Both the position numbers and the translations under genes were made by a program. From Actinomycetota bacterium (GTDB taxonomy: Bacteria > Actinomycetota > Actinomycetes > S36-B12), in contig JAFMFD010000006.1 of NCBI GenBank assembly GCA_017856385.1, positions 1 to 64,000 of the forward strand: a DNA stretch of 64,000 nucleotides, read 5' to 3'. This document shows, piece after piece, positions 55,174-63,314 of the stretch. Each line of letters begins with the position of its first letter. The first letter of the stretch is position 1. Under the pieces are notes generated by a model that saw only the letters and a program-made list of their open reading frames with translations, was not told the DNA's origin and did not search any database.

Positions 55174-55989
55174 ATGGGTCGATCAGACATGCATCGCACG
55201 GTGGAGCAGCGGGCCCATCGGGCTGTCCGCTGGTTCTTGATCCTTGTTGTCATCCTTGGTTCACCGCTGATCGTTGCGATGTATGTGGTGGATGCCTCTG
55301 TGGGTGAGGCCCTGGTCCTTGGCTTCATGGCGGTGCCGGCGGTGTCGGCGCTCCTTGCTCGCGTTATCACGGGGGAGAGGCTCACCATCGGGCGTCCGTC
55401 TCTCGTGACGCTGCTTCTGGCGACCATCCCGGCCCTGGCGATGGGTGTGGCGTATGGGGTGCTGGCTTTGATTCCGGGGACGACGGTGACGTACCTGGGG
55501 TTCACCGTCGATGCCACGTATCTGATCTTCGGCATCCTGCAGGCCTCGTTGTTCGCGTTCGGTGAGGAGCTCGGCTGGCGTGGGTACCTGCTGCCGCAAC
55601 TGCGACGGACGCGTTCGTTCTTCTCCGCGAACCTCATCCTGGTGATCATCTGGTTCGCGTATCACGTGCCGGTGATCTTCGCGCCGGGCCTGTATTCCAA
55701 CCCGGGTATCCCGCTGTGGGCGAGTCTGCTGTTCTTCGCGGTCGCGATCACCGGGTTCAGCTTCTACGTCGGTGCCCTGTGGGAGAAGCACCATGACGTC
55801 TGGGGTGCGACCTTCGCGCACGGTGTGTGGAACTCGCTGGTGCAGAGCGTGTGGCCGTTGATGTTCGTCGCGGCCAGTCCGTGGGTGATGGGGGAGTTTG
55901 GGGTCGTCGCCGGAGTCGTCACCGTGGTGATCGCACTGGCGTGGGTGCCGCGCGTGGCCCGACGTCACCGTGCGCCACTGGAGGTCTGA
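55174..55989 (+). CDS. CPBP-family intramembrane metalloprotease
   Basis: 271 residues from ATG 55174 (55189 also possible). The CPBP/Abi motifs are present: FGEELGWRGYLLPQL (EExxxR), VIIWFAYHVPVIF (FxxxH) and FAHGVWNSLVQ (HxxxN). Seven or eight membrane helices. Relatives process CAAX-like proteins or act in bacteriocin immunity. Two small membrane proteins follow in the same direction (2-nt gap, then ATGA overlap), suggesting one membrane complex or transport unit. Function in this host unknown. Confidence 0.88.
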   Translation: MGRSDMHRTVEQRAHRAVRWFLILVVILGSPLIVAMYVVDASVGEALVLGFMAVPAVSALLARVITGERLTIGRPSLVTLLLATIPALAMGVAYGVLALIPGTTVTYLGFTVDATYLIFGILQASLFAFGEELGWRGYLLPQLRRTRSFFSANLILVIIWFAYHVPVIFAPGLYSNPGIPLWASLLFFAVAITGFSFYVGALWEKHHDVWGATFAHGVWNSLVQSVWPLMFVAASPWVMGEFGVVAGVVTVVIALAWVPRVARRHRAPLEV

Positions 55990-55991
55990 CC

Positions 55992-56426
55992 GTGACATCG
56001 AGGAGGACCTGGATCCTGCCCATGCTGATGGGCCTCCTGGTCAGCGGTGTCTGGGCCTGGGTGTCCCTCGCCGCACGCGACGGAATCTCGGGCCCGACGA
56101 CGCCCCAGATCCTCGTCGCAGCACTCACCCTGCTCCTCGTGATCGCGTGGCGAACTCACACCTGGTCGATTCAACGCGTCACCGGATCGTCCTTCCTGGG
56201 CCTTCTCGCGCGCGGTGCGTGGGAGGGCATGATCCTTGGGATCCTGATGGGCGCAGCCGCCTACGCAGTTGCGGCCCTGCAGGACGGAACACCGGTAACA
56301 GGCTTTCTGGTTGTCATCGTTGCGGTCGGGTGGGCCCTTACCGGCGCGGTGGTCTTCATGGTTCTCGCGGCCGTGATCGGCATCAGTTCACGCCAGCACA
56401 CACCTGATTCAGAGGTCTCGTCATGA
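55992..56426 (+). CDS. Membrane protein with four helices, unknown
   Basis: 144 residues from GTG 55992, 2 nt after the CPBP stop. Four hydrophobic stretches (ILPMLMGLLVSGVWAWVSL, ILVAALTLLLVIAWR, GMILGILMGAAAYAVAAL, FLVVIVAVGWALTGAVVFMV). No motif recognised. Overlaps the next gene by 4 nt. Confidence 0.65.
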   Translation: MTSRRTWILPMLMGLLVSGVWAWVSLAARDGISGPTTPQILVAALTLLLVIAWRTHTWSIQRVTGSSFLGLLARGAWEGMILGILMGAAAYAVAALQDGTPVTGFLVVIVAVGWALTGAVVFMVLAAVIGISSRQHTPDSEVSS

Positions 56427-56659
56427 CGGTTCGAAGCGTGTTGATCGCCGCCGTGGTCGGCTATGCGGTGACGCTGGTGCTCTGGATCATTGTGGGATCC
56501 GCTGACGCCACCCTCGACGCCGGCGGCGTCATCAGTGAGCCGATAGCACGGTTGCCTTTCACGGCGCTCATCGTGGTGAGCGCGTTCACCTTCCTCGCCG
56601 CCACCGCACTGCTCATCACAGGCGTCGTCTTGTGGCTGACTCGACGATCCCGGGCCTGA
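56423..56659 (+). CDS. Small two-helix membrane protein, unknown
   Basis: 78 residues with helices SVLIAAVVGYAVTLVLWIIV and FTALIVVSAFTFLAATALLI, starting in the ATGA overlap with the previous gene. Last of the CPBP operon. No motif recognised. Confidence 0.6.
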   Translation: MTVRSVLIAAVVGYAVTLVLWIIVGSADATLDAGGVISEPIARLPFTALIVVSAFTFLAATALLITGVVLWLTRRSRA

Positions 56660-56841
56660 CCGTAGGTCGCGTTCAAGGCATCTCGATGGGGAAGGATGCC
56701 CCACGTTGACGCGCCAGAAGCAGCACGGGTCCGCGCGTGAAGTCGCCCACCGGATCCCCACTGCGGTCCTGGTCCGATCCATCGACCGCGGTCAATGTGC
56801 CATAAGGCATTGCTCAACGCCGTTGGGCAGGGACCAAGTTG

Positions 56842-56923
56842 TGCGGAAGGCGGGACTTGAACCCGCACGCCCGAAGGCACTGGTACCTAAAACCAGCGTG
56901 TCTGCCTGTTCCACCACTTCCGC
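56842..56923 (-). tRNA. tRNA-Leu (anticodon UAG)
   Basis: On the minus strand GCGGAAG (56923-56917) pairs with CTTCCGC (56849-56843). The anticodon arm CTGGT-TTTAGGT-ACCAG gives UAG, reading CUN leucine codons. A long variable arm and a GGTTCAAGTCC T-loop are present. 82 nt without encoded CCA. All arms fold. Confidence 0.95.
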
Positions 56924-56951
56924 GTGATCCTGAGCCTACGTGTCAGGGACC

Positions 56952-57419
56952 TCAGCCGGCGATGCTGAGGTCCCGCATCAGCTTCGCCACGTGACCCGTC
57001 GCCTTGACGTTGTAGAACGCGTGCTCAATGACGCCCTTGGGCGAGATGACGAAGGTTGAGCGGATCACCCCGGTGACGACCTTGCCGTACAGCTTCTTCT
57101 CGCCGAAGGCTCCGTAGGCCGTCAGGACATTCCTGTCAGGATCGGACAGCAGCGGGAACGTCAGGCCGTCGCGCTCCTTGAAGGCCGCCAGCTTCTCCGG
57201 CTTGTCCGGGGAGAGGCCGAGCACGGCGTAACCCGCCGCCTGGAGGACGGACAGGTTGTCGCGGAAGTCGCATGCCTGCTTCGCGCAGCCCGGGGTCATC
57301 GCCGCGGGATACGCGTACAGGATGACGGTGCTGCCCTTGAGGCTCGCGAGCGTGACGGTGGCACCGGAGTCGTCGGTGAGGGAGAACGCGGGGGCCTTGT
57401 CGCCGGGGGAGAGCTGCAT
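56952..57419 (-). CDS. bcp: Thioredoxin-dependent peroxiredoxin (BCP type)
   Basis: 155 residues. Peroxidatic Cys in YAYPAAMTPGCAKQACDF with the second Cys five residues on, as in atypical two-Cys BCP enzymes, and LLSDPDRNVLTAYGAFGEKK. It reduces H2O2 and organic peroxides using thioredoxin. Diverges from the DUF3618-like gene. Confidence 0.95.
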   Translation of the reverse strand: MQLSPGDKAPAFSLTDDSGATVTLASLKGSTVILYAYPAAMTPGCAKQACDFRDNLSVLQAAGYAVLGLSPDKPEKLAAFKERDGLTFPLLSDPDRNVLTAYGAFGEKKLYGKVVTGVIRSTFVISPKGVIEHAFYNVKATGHVAKLMRDLSIAG

Positions 57420-57474
57420 GCCCGAAGTCTGCCACTGGCCACGGTGGGGCGGCTGTCGCGTAGGCTCTGGCCCC

Positions 57475-57741
57475 ATGAGTGACGCGACCCCCGCGACCCC
57501 GCACCCGCACACCTCCCTCGTGGACCTGCAGGCCGAGGTCGTCGCTGCTCGCGAGGAGCTCGTTGCCTCGATCGCCGAACTCCGCTCGCAGACCACCGCG
57601 CCTGCCTTGGCGGGGCGCGCCGGGCGGTCCGTCCTCGGGATCTTCACCGACCAGTACGGCGGCATCCGTCCGGAGCGCGTCGCCATCGCAGCGGTCGTGG
57701 TCGTCGGCGTGCTCGCCATCGCCTTCCGTCGTCGCAAGTAG
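57475..57741 (+). CDS. Small DUF3618-like membrane protein
   Basis: 88 residues: an amphipathic helix VDLQAEVVAAREELVASIAELRS, then a membrane helix VAIAAVVVVGVLAIAF and an RRRK tail. TAGGCT at 57461-57466 is 8 nt before the ATG (leaderless pattern). Function unknown. The GroES-like gene starts 9 nt downstream. Confidence 0.8.
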   Translation: MSDATPATPHPHTSLVDLQAEVVAAREELVASIAELRSQTTAPALAGRAGRSVLGIFTDQYGGIRPERVAIAAVVVVGVLAIAFRRRK

Positions 57742-57749
57742 GAGAACGC

Positions 57750-58109
57750 GTGACGACCCTCGAGAGTGCACCCGACATCACGCCCAATGCGGATGGGTCG
57801 GTGCCCATCAAGCTCCTCCACGATCGTGTGCTGGTCCGTGAAGATGACGGCGGCCGGGAGCGGAGGAGCAGCGGAGGGATCGTCATCCCGGCGACCGCGC
57901 AGATGGGACGCCGTCTGGTGTGGGCCACCGTCGTGGCGGTGGGGCCGAATGTGCGCAGCGCCGAGATCGGCGACCACGTGCTGTTCGAGCCGGAGGATCG
58001 CGGACTCGTCGAGCTGCAGGGCACCAACTACGTGCTGCTCCGCGAGCGGGACATCCACGCGGTTGCGGCCTCCCGCCACAGCGACGGCGGCACCGGTCTG
58101 TACCTGTGA
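57750..58109 (+). CDS. GroES-like (Cpn10) co-chaperonin, second-copy type
   Basis: 119 residues from GTG 57750. The Cpn10 fold is clear: KLLHDRVLVRED, the mobile-loop-like RRSSGGIVIPATAQ, WATVVAVGPN, GDHVLFEPEDR and LQGTNYVLLRERDIHAVA. It is longer at both ends than the usual ~97-residue GroES, and no groEL gene lies beside it. Probably not the main groES; it may act on a special GroEL or as a stand-alone Cpn10-fold protein. It precedes the SAM riboswitch operon by 70 nt. Confidence 0.82.
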   Translation: MTTLESAPDITPNADGSVPIKLLHDRVLVREDDGGRERRSSGGIVIPATAQMGRRLVWATVVAVGPNVRSAEIGDHVLFEPEDRGLVELQGTNYVLLRERDIHAVAASRHSDGGTGLYL

Positions 58110-58180
58110 CCCCGCTTCGGTGACCCCGATGTCAGGGGTGTCCGGGCCCATGTGCTTTCATTCCCTTCACAACTGAATAC

Positions 58181-58328
58181 CTCATCCAGAGGGGCAGAGG
58201 GATACGGCCCGTTGAAGCCCCGGCAACCACTGAGCGTCACTCGTTCGCAACTGCGAGATGCACTGGTTCATCCAGTCCGAGGCCGCGCCAGCACGGTGCC
58301 AATTCCGACCTGACACAGGGCAGATGAG
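58181..58328 (+). ncRNA. SAM riboswitch (SAM-I/SAM-IV clan)
   Basis: CTCATC (58181-58186) pairs with GATGAG (58323-58328) as P1. Inside are the fixed SAM-I elements AGAGGGGCAGAGGGA, GGCCC-n-TGAAGCC, CCCGGCAACC and GGTGCCAATTCC. No terminator lies between P1 and the start codon at 58343; the ribosome site GAAGGAAGG directly abuts the P1 3' strand. Translational repression by SAM is therefore likely. SAM riboswitches normally repress methionine/SAM supply genes. Confidence 0.93.
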
Positions 58329-58342
58329 AAGGAAGGCCTCAG

Positions 58343-59608
58343 ATGACTGCTCAGACACTCAGCCCGGCCGAGGGCGCACTCCTCGGCTCCGCCTACGCCC
58401 TCGCGTGCCGCGAGTGCGGTGCGGAGTACCCCCTCGACGCCAGCTATGCCTGCCTTGAGTGCTTCGGCCCCCTCGAGGTTGCGTACCGCCCGGCGTCCGT
58501 GACGCGCGAGCATATCGAGGCCGGCCCGGCCAGCATGTGGCGCTACGACGCCCTCCTGCCGGTCGAGCCGGGAGCCTCCTCCCGTCCCGGCCTCCAGCCG
58601 GGATTCACCCGGCTGGTCAAGGCCGACAACCTCGCCCGAGAGCTCGGCGCCCGGGCCGTGTGGGTCAAGGACGACTCCGGCAATCCCACGCACTCCTTCA
58701 AGGATCGCGTCGTGGCAGTCGCCTTGGAGAACGGACGCCGCCTCGGCTTCCGCACCATCGCCTGCGCATCAACGGGCAACCTCGCGAACGCCGTTGCAGC
58801 CGCCGGCTCGCGTGCCGGCCTCGACTCCGTCGTCTTCGTCCCCTCGAACCTGGAGGCGGGGAAGATCGTCACCACCGCCGTGTACGGCGGAACCCTCGTC
58901 GCCATCGAGGGCAACTACGACGACGTCAACCGGCTCTGCTCCGAGATCGCGGCAAACCGGGAGTGGGGGTTCGTCAACGTCAACCTGCGTCCTTACTACG
59001 CCGAGGGCAGCAAGACGATGGGGTTCGAGATCGCCGAGCAGCTCGGCTGGCGGCTCCCCGATGCGTATGTCTCGCCCGTGGCCTCAGGGTCACTTCTCAC
59101 CAAGGTCGACAAGGCCTTCCGCGAGTTCATCAGGCTCGGACTCGTCGAGGATCGCGCCTACCAGGTGTTCGGCGCGCAGGCCACCGGCTGCTCGCCCGTC
59201 TCGCAGGCGTTCGCCGAGGGCAAGGACATCATCCGCCCGGTCCGGCCCGACACGATCGCCAAGTCGCTCGCGATCGGCAACCCGGCCGACGGTCCCTACG
59301 CGCTCGACGCCGTGCGCCGCACGGGCGGGGCCATCGCCGACGTCAGCGACGAGGAGATCGTCGAGGGAATCAAGCTGCTGGCGCGCACGGAGGGCATCTT
59401 CGCGGAGACCGCCGGCGGGGTGGTCGTGGCCACGTACCGCAAGCTGCTGGCCGAGGGCGGCATCGACCCGGAGGCCGAGGTCGTCCTCCTCAACACCGGC
59501 GACGGCCTCAAGACCCTCGACGCCGTCGCACCCACGTCCGTGCCCACCTTCACCATCAGCCCCGCCTACGCCGACTTCGAGTCGGCCTACTCAGGAGAGA
59601 ACGCATGA
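58343..59608 (+). CDS. Threonine-synthase-like PLP enzyme, candidate homocysteine synthase
   Basis: 421 residues from ATG 58343. The N-terminal zinc-ribbon-like CRECGAEYP (Cys22, Cys25) and CLECFG (Cys37, Cys40) and PLP Lys120 in NPTHSFKDRVVAVAL are of the ThrC fold-type-II family. TGNLANAVAAAGSRAG, SPVASGSLLTK and NTGDGLKTLDA complete the PLP and substrate sites. Canonical ThrC makes threonine from O-phosphohomoserine. The SAM riboswitch upstream and the sulfur-carrier gene downstream (ATGA overlap) argue that this paralogue adds sulfur to O-phosphohomoserine to form homocysteine. Family is sure; specific reaction is inference. No thrB or hom gene is nearby. Confidence 0.9.
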   Translation: MTAQTLSPAEGALLGSAYALACRECGAEYPLDASYACLECFGPLEVAYRPASVTREHIEAGPASMWRYDALLPVEPGASSRPGLQPGFTRLVKADNLARELGARAVWVKDDSGNPTHSFKDRVVAVALENGRRLGFRTIACASTGNLANAVAAAGSRAGLDSVVFVPSNLEAGKIVTTAVYGGTLVAIEGNYDDVNRLCSEIAANREWGFVNVNLRPYYAEGSKTMGFEIAEQLGWRLPDAYVSPVASGSLLTKVDKAFREFIRLGLVEDRAYQVFGAQATGCSPVSQAFAEGKDIIRPVRPDTIAKSLAIGNPADGPYALDAVRRTGGAIADVSDEEIVEGIKLLARTEGIFAETAGGVVVATYRKLLAEGGIDPEAEVVLLNTGDGLKTLDAVAPTSVPTFTISPAYADFESAYSGENA

Positions 59609-59880
59609 GCATCGCCCTCAAGGTCCCGACCATCCTGCGCACCTACACCGGCGGCGCCGCCGAGGTGGCTGTCTCCGGCGGCACCCTCGCGGAGGCCATC
59701 GCCGATCTCGACGCCCAGTACCCCGGCATCGGCGCCCGCGTTCTCGATGACGAGGGCCGACTCCGTCGCTTCGTGAACGTCTATGTCAATGACGACGATG
59801 TGCGCTTCCTCGAGGACCTGCAGACGCCGACTCCGGACGGCGCCAACGTGTCGATCATCCCGGCGGTCGCGGGCGGCTGA
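59605..59880 (+). CDS. MoaD/ThiS-like sulfur carrier ending in Gly-Gly
   Basis: 91 residues, starting in the ATGA overlap with the ThrC-like gene. Beta-grasp fold: IALKVPTILRTYTGG, LAEAIADLDAQYPGIGARVL, FVNVYVNDDDVRFLE, and the exact C-terminal IIPAVAGG. The free Gly-Gly end is ready for adenylation and thiocarboxylation by a MoeB/MoeZ-type enzyme, which must be encoded elsewhere. It should donate sulfur to the ThrC-like enzyme. It closely resembles the 44300 carrier but lacks that protein's extension. Confidence 0.9.
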   Translation: MSIALKVPTILRTYTGGAAEVAVSGGTLAEAIADLDAQYPGIGARVLDDEGRLRRFVNVYVNDDDVRFLEDLQTPTPDGANVSIIPAVAGG

Positions 59881-59882
59881 CC

Positions 59883-59908
59883 GTCGCCGTCCGGCCCGCG
59901 ACGGCGAC
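59883..59908. terminator. Terminator between the carrier gene and the esterase gene
   Basis: GTCGCCGTC (59883-59891) pairs with GACGGCGAC (59900-59908) over 9 bp with an 8-nt loop, between the two convergent stops. Confidence 0.7.
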
Positions 59909-60855
59909 TACCGCAGGTGCTTGTCGAAGAAGGCATCCACCTTGCGGATCGAGTCGGCCCACGGGCCGTAGAAGTAGTGATCGGCCCCCTTGTACTCCAC
60001 GAGGCGGGCATCGACGCCGGCCTCCTCGAGTGCCTCCTGCGTCTCACGAGCCCAGGTGATGTCGCAGGTGCGGTCGTTGGTCCCATGGAAGGCCAGTACC
60101 GGCTCGGTGATCCGGTCGAAGTAGTTGCGTGACGACATCTGCGCCCAGAGCGCAGGATTGCTGCGCGGCTCGCCGTACGCCTTGAGGATCCGGTCGCCGA
60201 TGTCGTAGCGCTTGCGCTGCCAGCGGTTGAAGTTGTCGACCGGGTCCGAGCTCACCGAGGCGTAGGTCACCGCGGCATCGAAGACGCCGGGCTGGATGGC
60301 GAGGGCCTGGTAGACGACGCCCCCGCCCATCGAACGGCCAAGCACCGCCACGCGGTCCTTGTCGAGGTACGGGAGGCGGGACTCCTTGACGGCGAGCCCA
60401 GCGTTGATGACGTCCTCCGCGTAGCCGATGCGCATGTTGAGGTCGTGGTCCGGGTCGTCGTCCGAGCCTGAGTGATTGCGGTAATCGACATGGATCACGA
60501 CGTAGCCGTTGCGGGCCAGCCAGTCCTGCTCGCGCATGAACCCCTGGCCGCTCCAGTAGACCTTCGGGTCGATGTAGCCGTGGGCGAGGATCACGACGGG
60601 GAACGGGCCTTCGCCGCGGGGCCGGTTCATGATGCCGCTGATGGTCAGGTCGTTGCTGCGGTACGTGACGCGGTGCCGCGTGTACTCGCTGTTCGAGGCG
60701 ATCGCCCGGCTGGCGCGCAGGTCGCCGCCGGTCCGCTCGCGGGCGATGGCCCCCGGGATCGTGGGGTCGGTCGCGGCGGTGGCGGGAGAGGCGATCAGGG
60801 GTATCGACGCGACGACTATGGCCGTCACGATGAGCCGCGTCAGCAGGTGCTTCAC
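59908..60855 (-). CDS. Secreted alpha/beta hydrolase (prolyl-oligopeptidase-like)
   Basis: 315 residues from GTG 60855. Signal peptide ends near SPATAA. Nucleophile elbow VLGRSMGGGVVYQ, oxyanion strand VVILAHGYIDPK, catalytic Asp in FHGTNDRTCDI and His in KGADHYFYGP. The shape is that of S9-like or dienelactone-type hydrolases acting on peptides or esters. TAGCCT at 60862-60867 lies 6 nt upstream (leaderless pattern). Substrate unknown. Confidence 0.87.
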   Translation of the reverse strand: MKHLLTRLIVTAIVVASIPLIASPATAATDPTIPGAIARERTGGDLRASRAIASNSEYTRHRVTYRSNDLTISGIMNRPRGEGPFPVVILAHGYIDPKVYWSGQGFMREQDWLARNGYVVIHVDYRNHSGSDDDPDHDLNMRIGYAEDVINAGLAVKESRLPYLDKDRVAVLGRSMGGGVVYQALAIQPGVFDAAVTYASVSSDPVDNFNRWQRKRYDIGDRILKAYGEPRSNPALWAQMSSRNYFDRITEPVLAFHGTNDRTCDITWARETQEALEEAGVDARLVEYKGADHYFYGPWADSIRKVDAFFDKHLR

Positions 60856-60869
60856 CCGATCAGGCTAGG

Positions 60870-61814
60870 TCAGCCCTCGGTTCGCAGCATGTCGAGAAGG
60901 TGGGCCACCGCTAGGGAGTCACGTGGCGGGACGACCCAGCCGGTCCCTCCAAGGATCACGGTGCTCACCTGCTCGACCATGATCCGGTAGGCGTCGACGG
61001 GCGCGAACTCCTCGACGTGACCGTCGACGACGAGCGTGCTGGGTGCCCGCCAGCTGGTGAAGGCGTCGTTGCCGGGCAGGTCGATGCGACCCTCGCTTCC
61101 TGCGAGGGCCAACTGCTGATGCTCGGGCTGGATGAACGACGCGGTGATGCGCGCGCGTGTGCCGGGGCCCCACTGGAGGTCGGCCGACGTCGTCAGGTCC
61201 ACGCCGCCGCGATGCCGCTCATGGACGACGTCGATGACGGCCAGAGCCGAGGGGTCGGGGATGGTGGCGACCAGGCCGTGCAGCGGGTAGACGCCGACGT
61301 CGAGGAGGGCGCCACCGCCGCGTTTCGGCTCGAGCCGGTAGTTACCCTGCGGCACCCCACTGAAGGTGAAGGAGCCCTCGTACTCGTGGACCGTTCCGAC
61401 GCCGGCGCTGGCGACGAGCTCCGAGAGGCGCTGCATGCGGGGATGCCAGCGCGACCACGCCGCCTCGACCAGCAGCAGGCCACGGTGCTCCGCGAGCGCG
61501 AATGCCTCGACAGCCTGGTCATGCGAGAGCGTCAGCGGCTTCTCGCACAGCACGTGCTTGCCGGCCTCGAGGGCCGCGACGATCCACGGCAGGTGCGCGT
61601 CGTTGCTCAGCGCGATGTAGACGGCATCGACGTCCGGATCCTCGATGACCGCTGCATAGGAGTCGTAAGCGATGCGCGGGCCGAGGGCCTCGGCTCGGGC
61701 GCGGTCACGGGCGCCGATCGCCTGCAGCACGGCCCCGTCAGCGTCGTGGAAAGCCGCGGCGGTGGCGGTGCGAACGATCCAGCCCGCCCCGAGGACGCCC
61801 CAGCGGACGGTCAT
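60870..61814 (-). CDS. Gfo/Idh/MocA-family oxidoreductase 1
   Basis: 314 residues. NAD-binding RWGVLGAGWIVRTATAAAF and the family motif GKHVLCEKPLTLS (Lys of EKP) are present; the substrate domain has GGGALLDVGVYPLHGL. It oxidises or epimerises a sugar-like substrate with NAD(P). Start overlaps the upstream paralogue's stop by 4 nt. They likely act in one sugar or inositol pathway. Confidence 0.9.
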   Translation of the reverse strand: MTVRWGVLGAGWIVRTATAAAFHDADGAVLQAIGARDRARAEALGPRIAYDSYAAVIEDPDVDAVYIALSNDAHLPWIVAALEAGKHVLCEKPLTLSHDQAVEAFALAEHRGLLLVEAAWSRWHPRMQRLSELVASAGVGTVHEYEGSFTFSGVPQGNYRLEPKRGGGALLDVGVYPLHGLVATIPDPSALAVIDVVHERHRGGVDLTTSADLQWGPGTRARITASFIQPEHQQLALAGSEGRIDLPGNDAFTSWRAPSTLVVDGHVEEFAPVDAYRIMVEQVSTVILGGTGWVVPPRDSLAVAHLLDMLRTEG

Positions 61815-62818
61815 GCGAGGTCGGGGACCACCGGCAGGCCACCGGCGGCCGCAGACTCCTCAGCCGCCTGCATCACCGCGACGACATTGCGGGACTGGAG
61901 CGTGCGCACCTCGGTGGCCGTGCCGTCCTGCAGGTGCGCGGCCAGCTCGCGGTGGAACGTGAACGGCTCGATGTCGTCGAGGGGCACCGGCGAGCGTGTG
62001 CCGCTCGTGTCATGCAGGAACAGCAGTGCGGGAAGGTCCGCGACCGCGGGCTCGGCCCGGGAGTCCCACTCGCCCACGATCGCGCCCGTGGTGCCCAGCA
62101 CGTGGTACTTCGGCTTGCGGGCTGCCGCGAGGTCGGAGTTGGTGAAGGTCGCGATGGTGCCGTCGGTGAAGGTGATCGTGACGACCGCGTGATCGGCGTT
62201 CGTCACGTGCAGCCAGTGCCGCTTGTGGTTCACGCCGGTCACGTGTGCGATGGGGGCGGGCATGATCGACAGGATCTGGTCGATGAAGTGCGAGCCCCAG
62301 TCGAAGATCGCACCGCCGGAGACGGCGACATCGGAGTGCCAGAAGTCGCAGGGCCGACCGTAGCCGCCGACGAAGGCGTCGAACGAGAACACCTCGCCGA
62401 TCGCCCCCTCGCGCACGAGGCGGCGCAGCGTGACGAAGTCGGCATCAAAGCGGCGGTTCTGGTAGACGAGCAGCGTCCGGTCCGCCTCCTGCGCGCGCGA
62501 TATGAGGTCGTCGCACTCGTCGCGGGTGAGCGCCATGGGCTTCTCGACCACGACGTGCAGACGGCGGTCGAGGGCGGCGCGCGCCCACTGGGCATGCGTG
62601 TTCGGGGGCGTGGAGATCACCACGACGTCGATCAGTCCGCTGTCGAGCATCGCCTGCGCATCGGTGAAGGGCGCCGCGGCGGGGGCGAGGGCGAGGGCGG
62701 CATCGAGACGCTCGGGATTGGTGTCACACACAGCCGTCAGCTTCAGGTCGGGGGTGGCGAGGATGGCCGCGCTGTGCTCGTCGCCGATCGCCCCGTACGC
62801 GAGGAGTCCGAATCGCAT
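61811..62818 (-). CDS. Gfo/Idh/MocA-family oxidoreductase 2
   Basis: 335 residues. RFGLLAYGAIGDEHSAAILA and HVVVEKPMALTRDE (EKP) are the family marks, and GGAIFDWGSHFIDQIL covers the active-site His. TAGCGT at 62825-62830 is 6 nt before the ATG (leaderless pattern). First gene of the two-gene operon. It differs enough from its partner to act on a different substrate. Confidence 0.9.
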   Translation of the reverse strand: MRFGLLAYGAIGDEHSAAILATPDLKLTAVCDTNPERLDAALALAPAAAPFTDAQAMLDSGLIDVVVISTPPNTHAQWARAALDRRLHVVVEKPMALTRDECDDLISRAQEADRTLLVYQNRRFDADFVTLRRLVREGAIGEVFSFDAFVGGYGRPCDFWHSDVAVSGGAIFDWGSHFIDQILSIMPAPIAHVTGVNHKRHWLHVTNADHAVVTITFTDGTIATFTNSDLAAARKPKYHVLGTTGAIVGEWDSRAEPAVADLPALLFLHDTSGTRSPVPLDDIEPFTFHRELAAHLQDGTATEVRTLQSRNVVAVMQAAEESAAAGGLPVVPDLA

Positions 62819-63314
62819 TCCCCGACGCTATCGGATGCTCAGTTCCCGCAGGCTCACGCCGAGTAGGCAGTGAGCGGACCACCCGCGGAGGACGAGTCAT
62901 TCCTCGTCGCTGGTGCCCGCCCCGCCGATCGGCCACGCTGTGCAGCGCGACGCGCGTTATGACGAGGACGGTTCCCGCCAGGCAGGGTCCCGGCCCCCTC
63001 GGCACAACCGGTCGAGGCTGTCGACGCGACTCCTGCTGAGTGCGCAGGCGAGCCCGAGGGCCACTGGCCACCCATCTGCTGGATTCGGTTCCTGACCGCA
63101 CCGCAGGAGGCGATGGCGGTCGACGCCATGCCGCCGTTCACCCCATCTTCCCTGGGAGGGGGATGGCCTGAGCCGTCCGCATCAACCGCCGCCCATAGGG
63201 CCCTCAGCGCCGTGATAGCCGAGCATTCCCGGTCGGCCGCCCGTCAAGCGGCTGCTGGGTCCTGCCATCGGGAGCCACAATCATGGTTTCGCCTGCCAAC
63301 GGAGGGGCCTACGC
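62819..63314. other. 496-bp gene-free region before the fibronectin protein
   Basis: After the Gfo/Idh leaderless promoter at its left edge I see no supported gene. Frames on both strands lack starts with ribosome sites and recognisable domains. The last ~100 bases lead to the GGAGGGG site of the fibronectin gene. I looked for a c-di-GMP riboswitch here, as some surface-protein genes have one, and did not find its conserved core. Confidence 0.55.

Noticed and set aside
62819-63314. Possible c-di-GMP riboswitch before the fibronectin gene
   Set aside because: The conserved GEMM core and its tetraloop-receptor pattern are not found; only generic G/C-rich folds.
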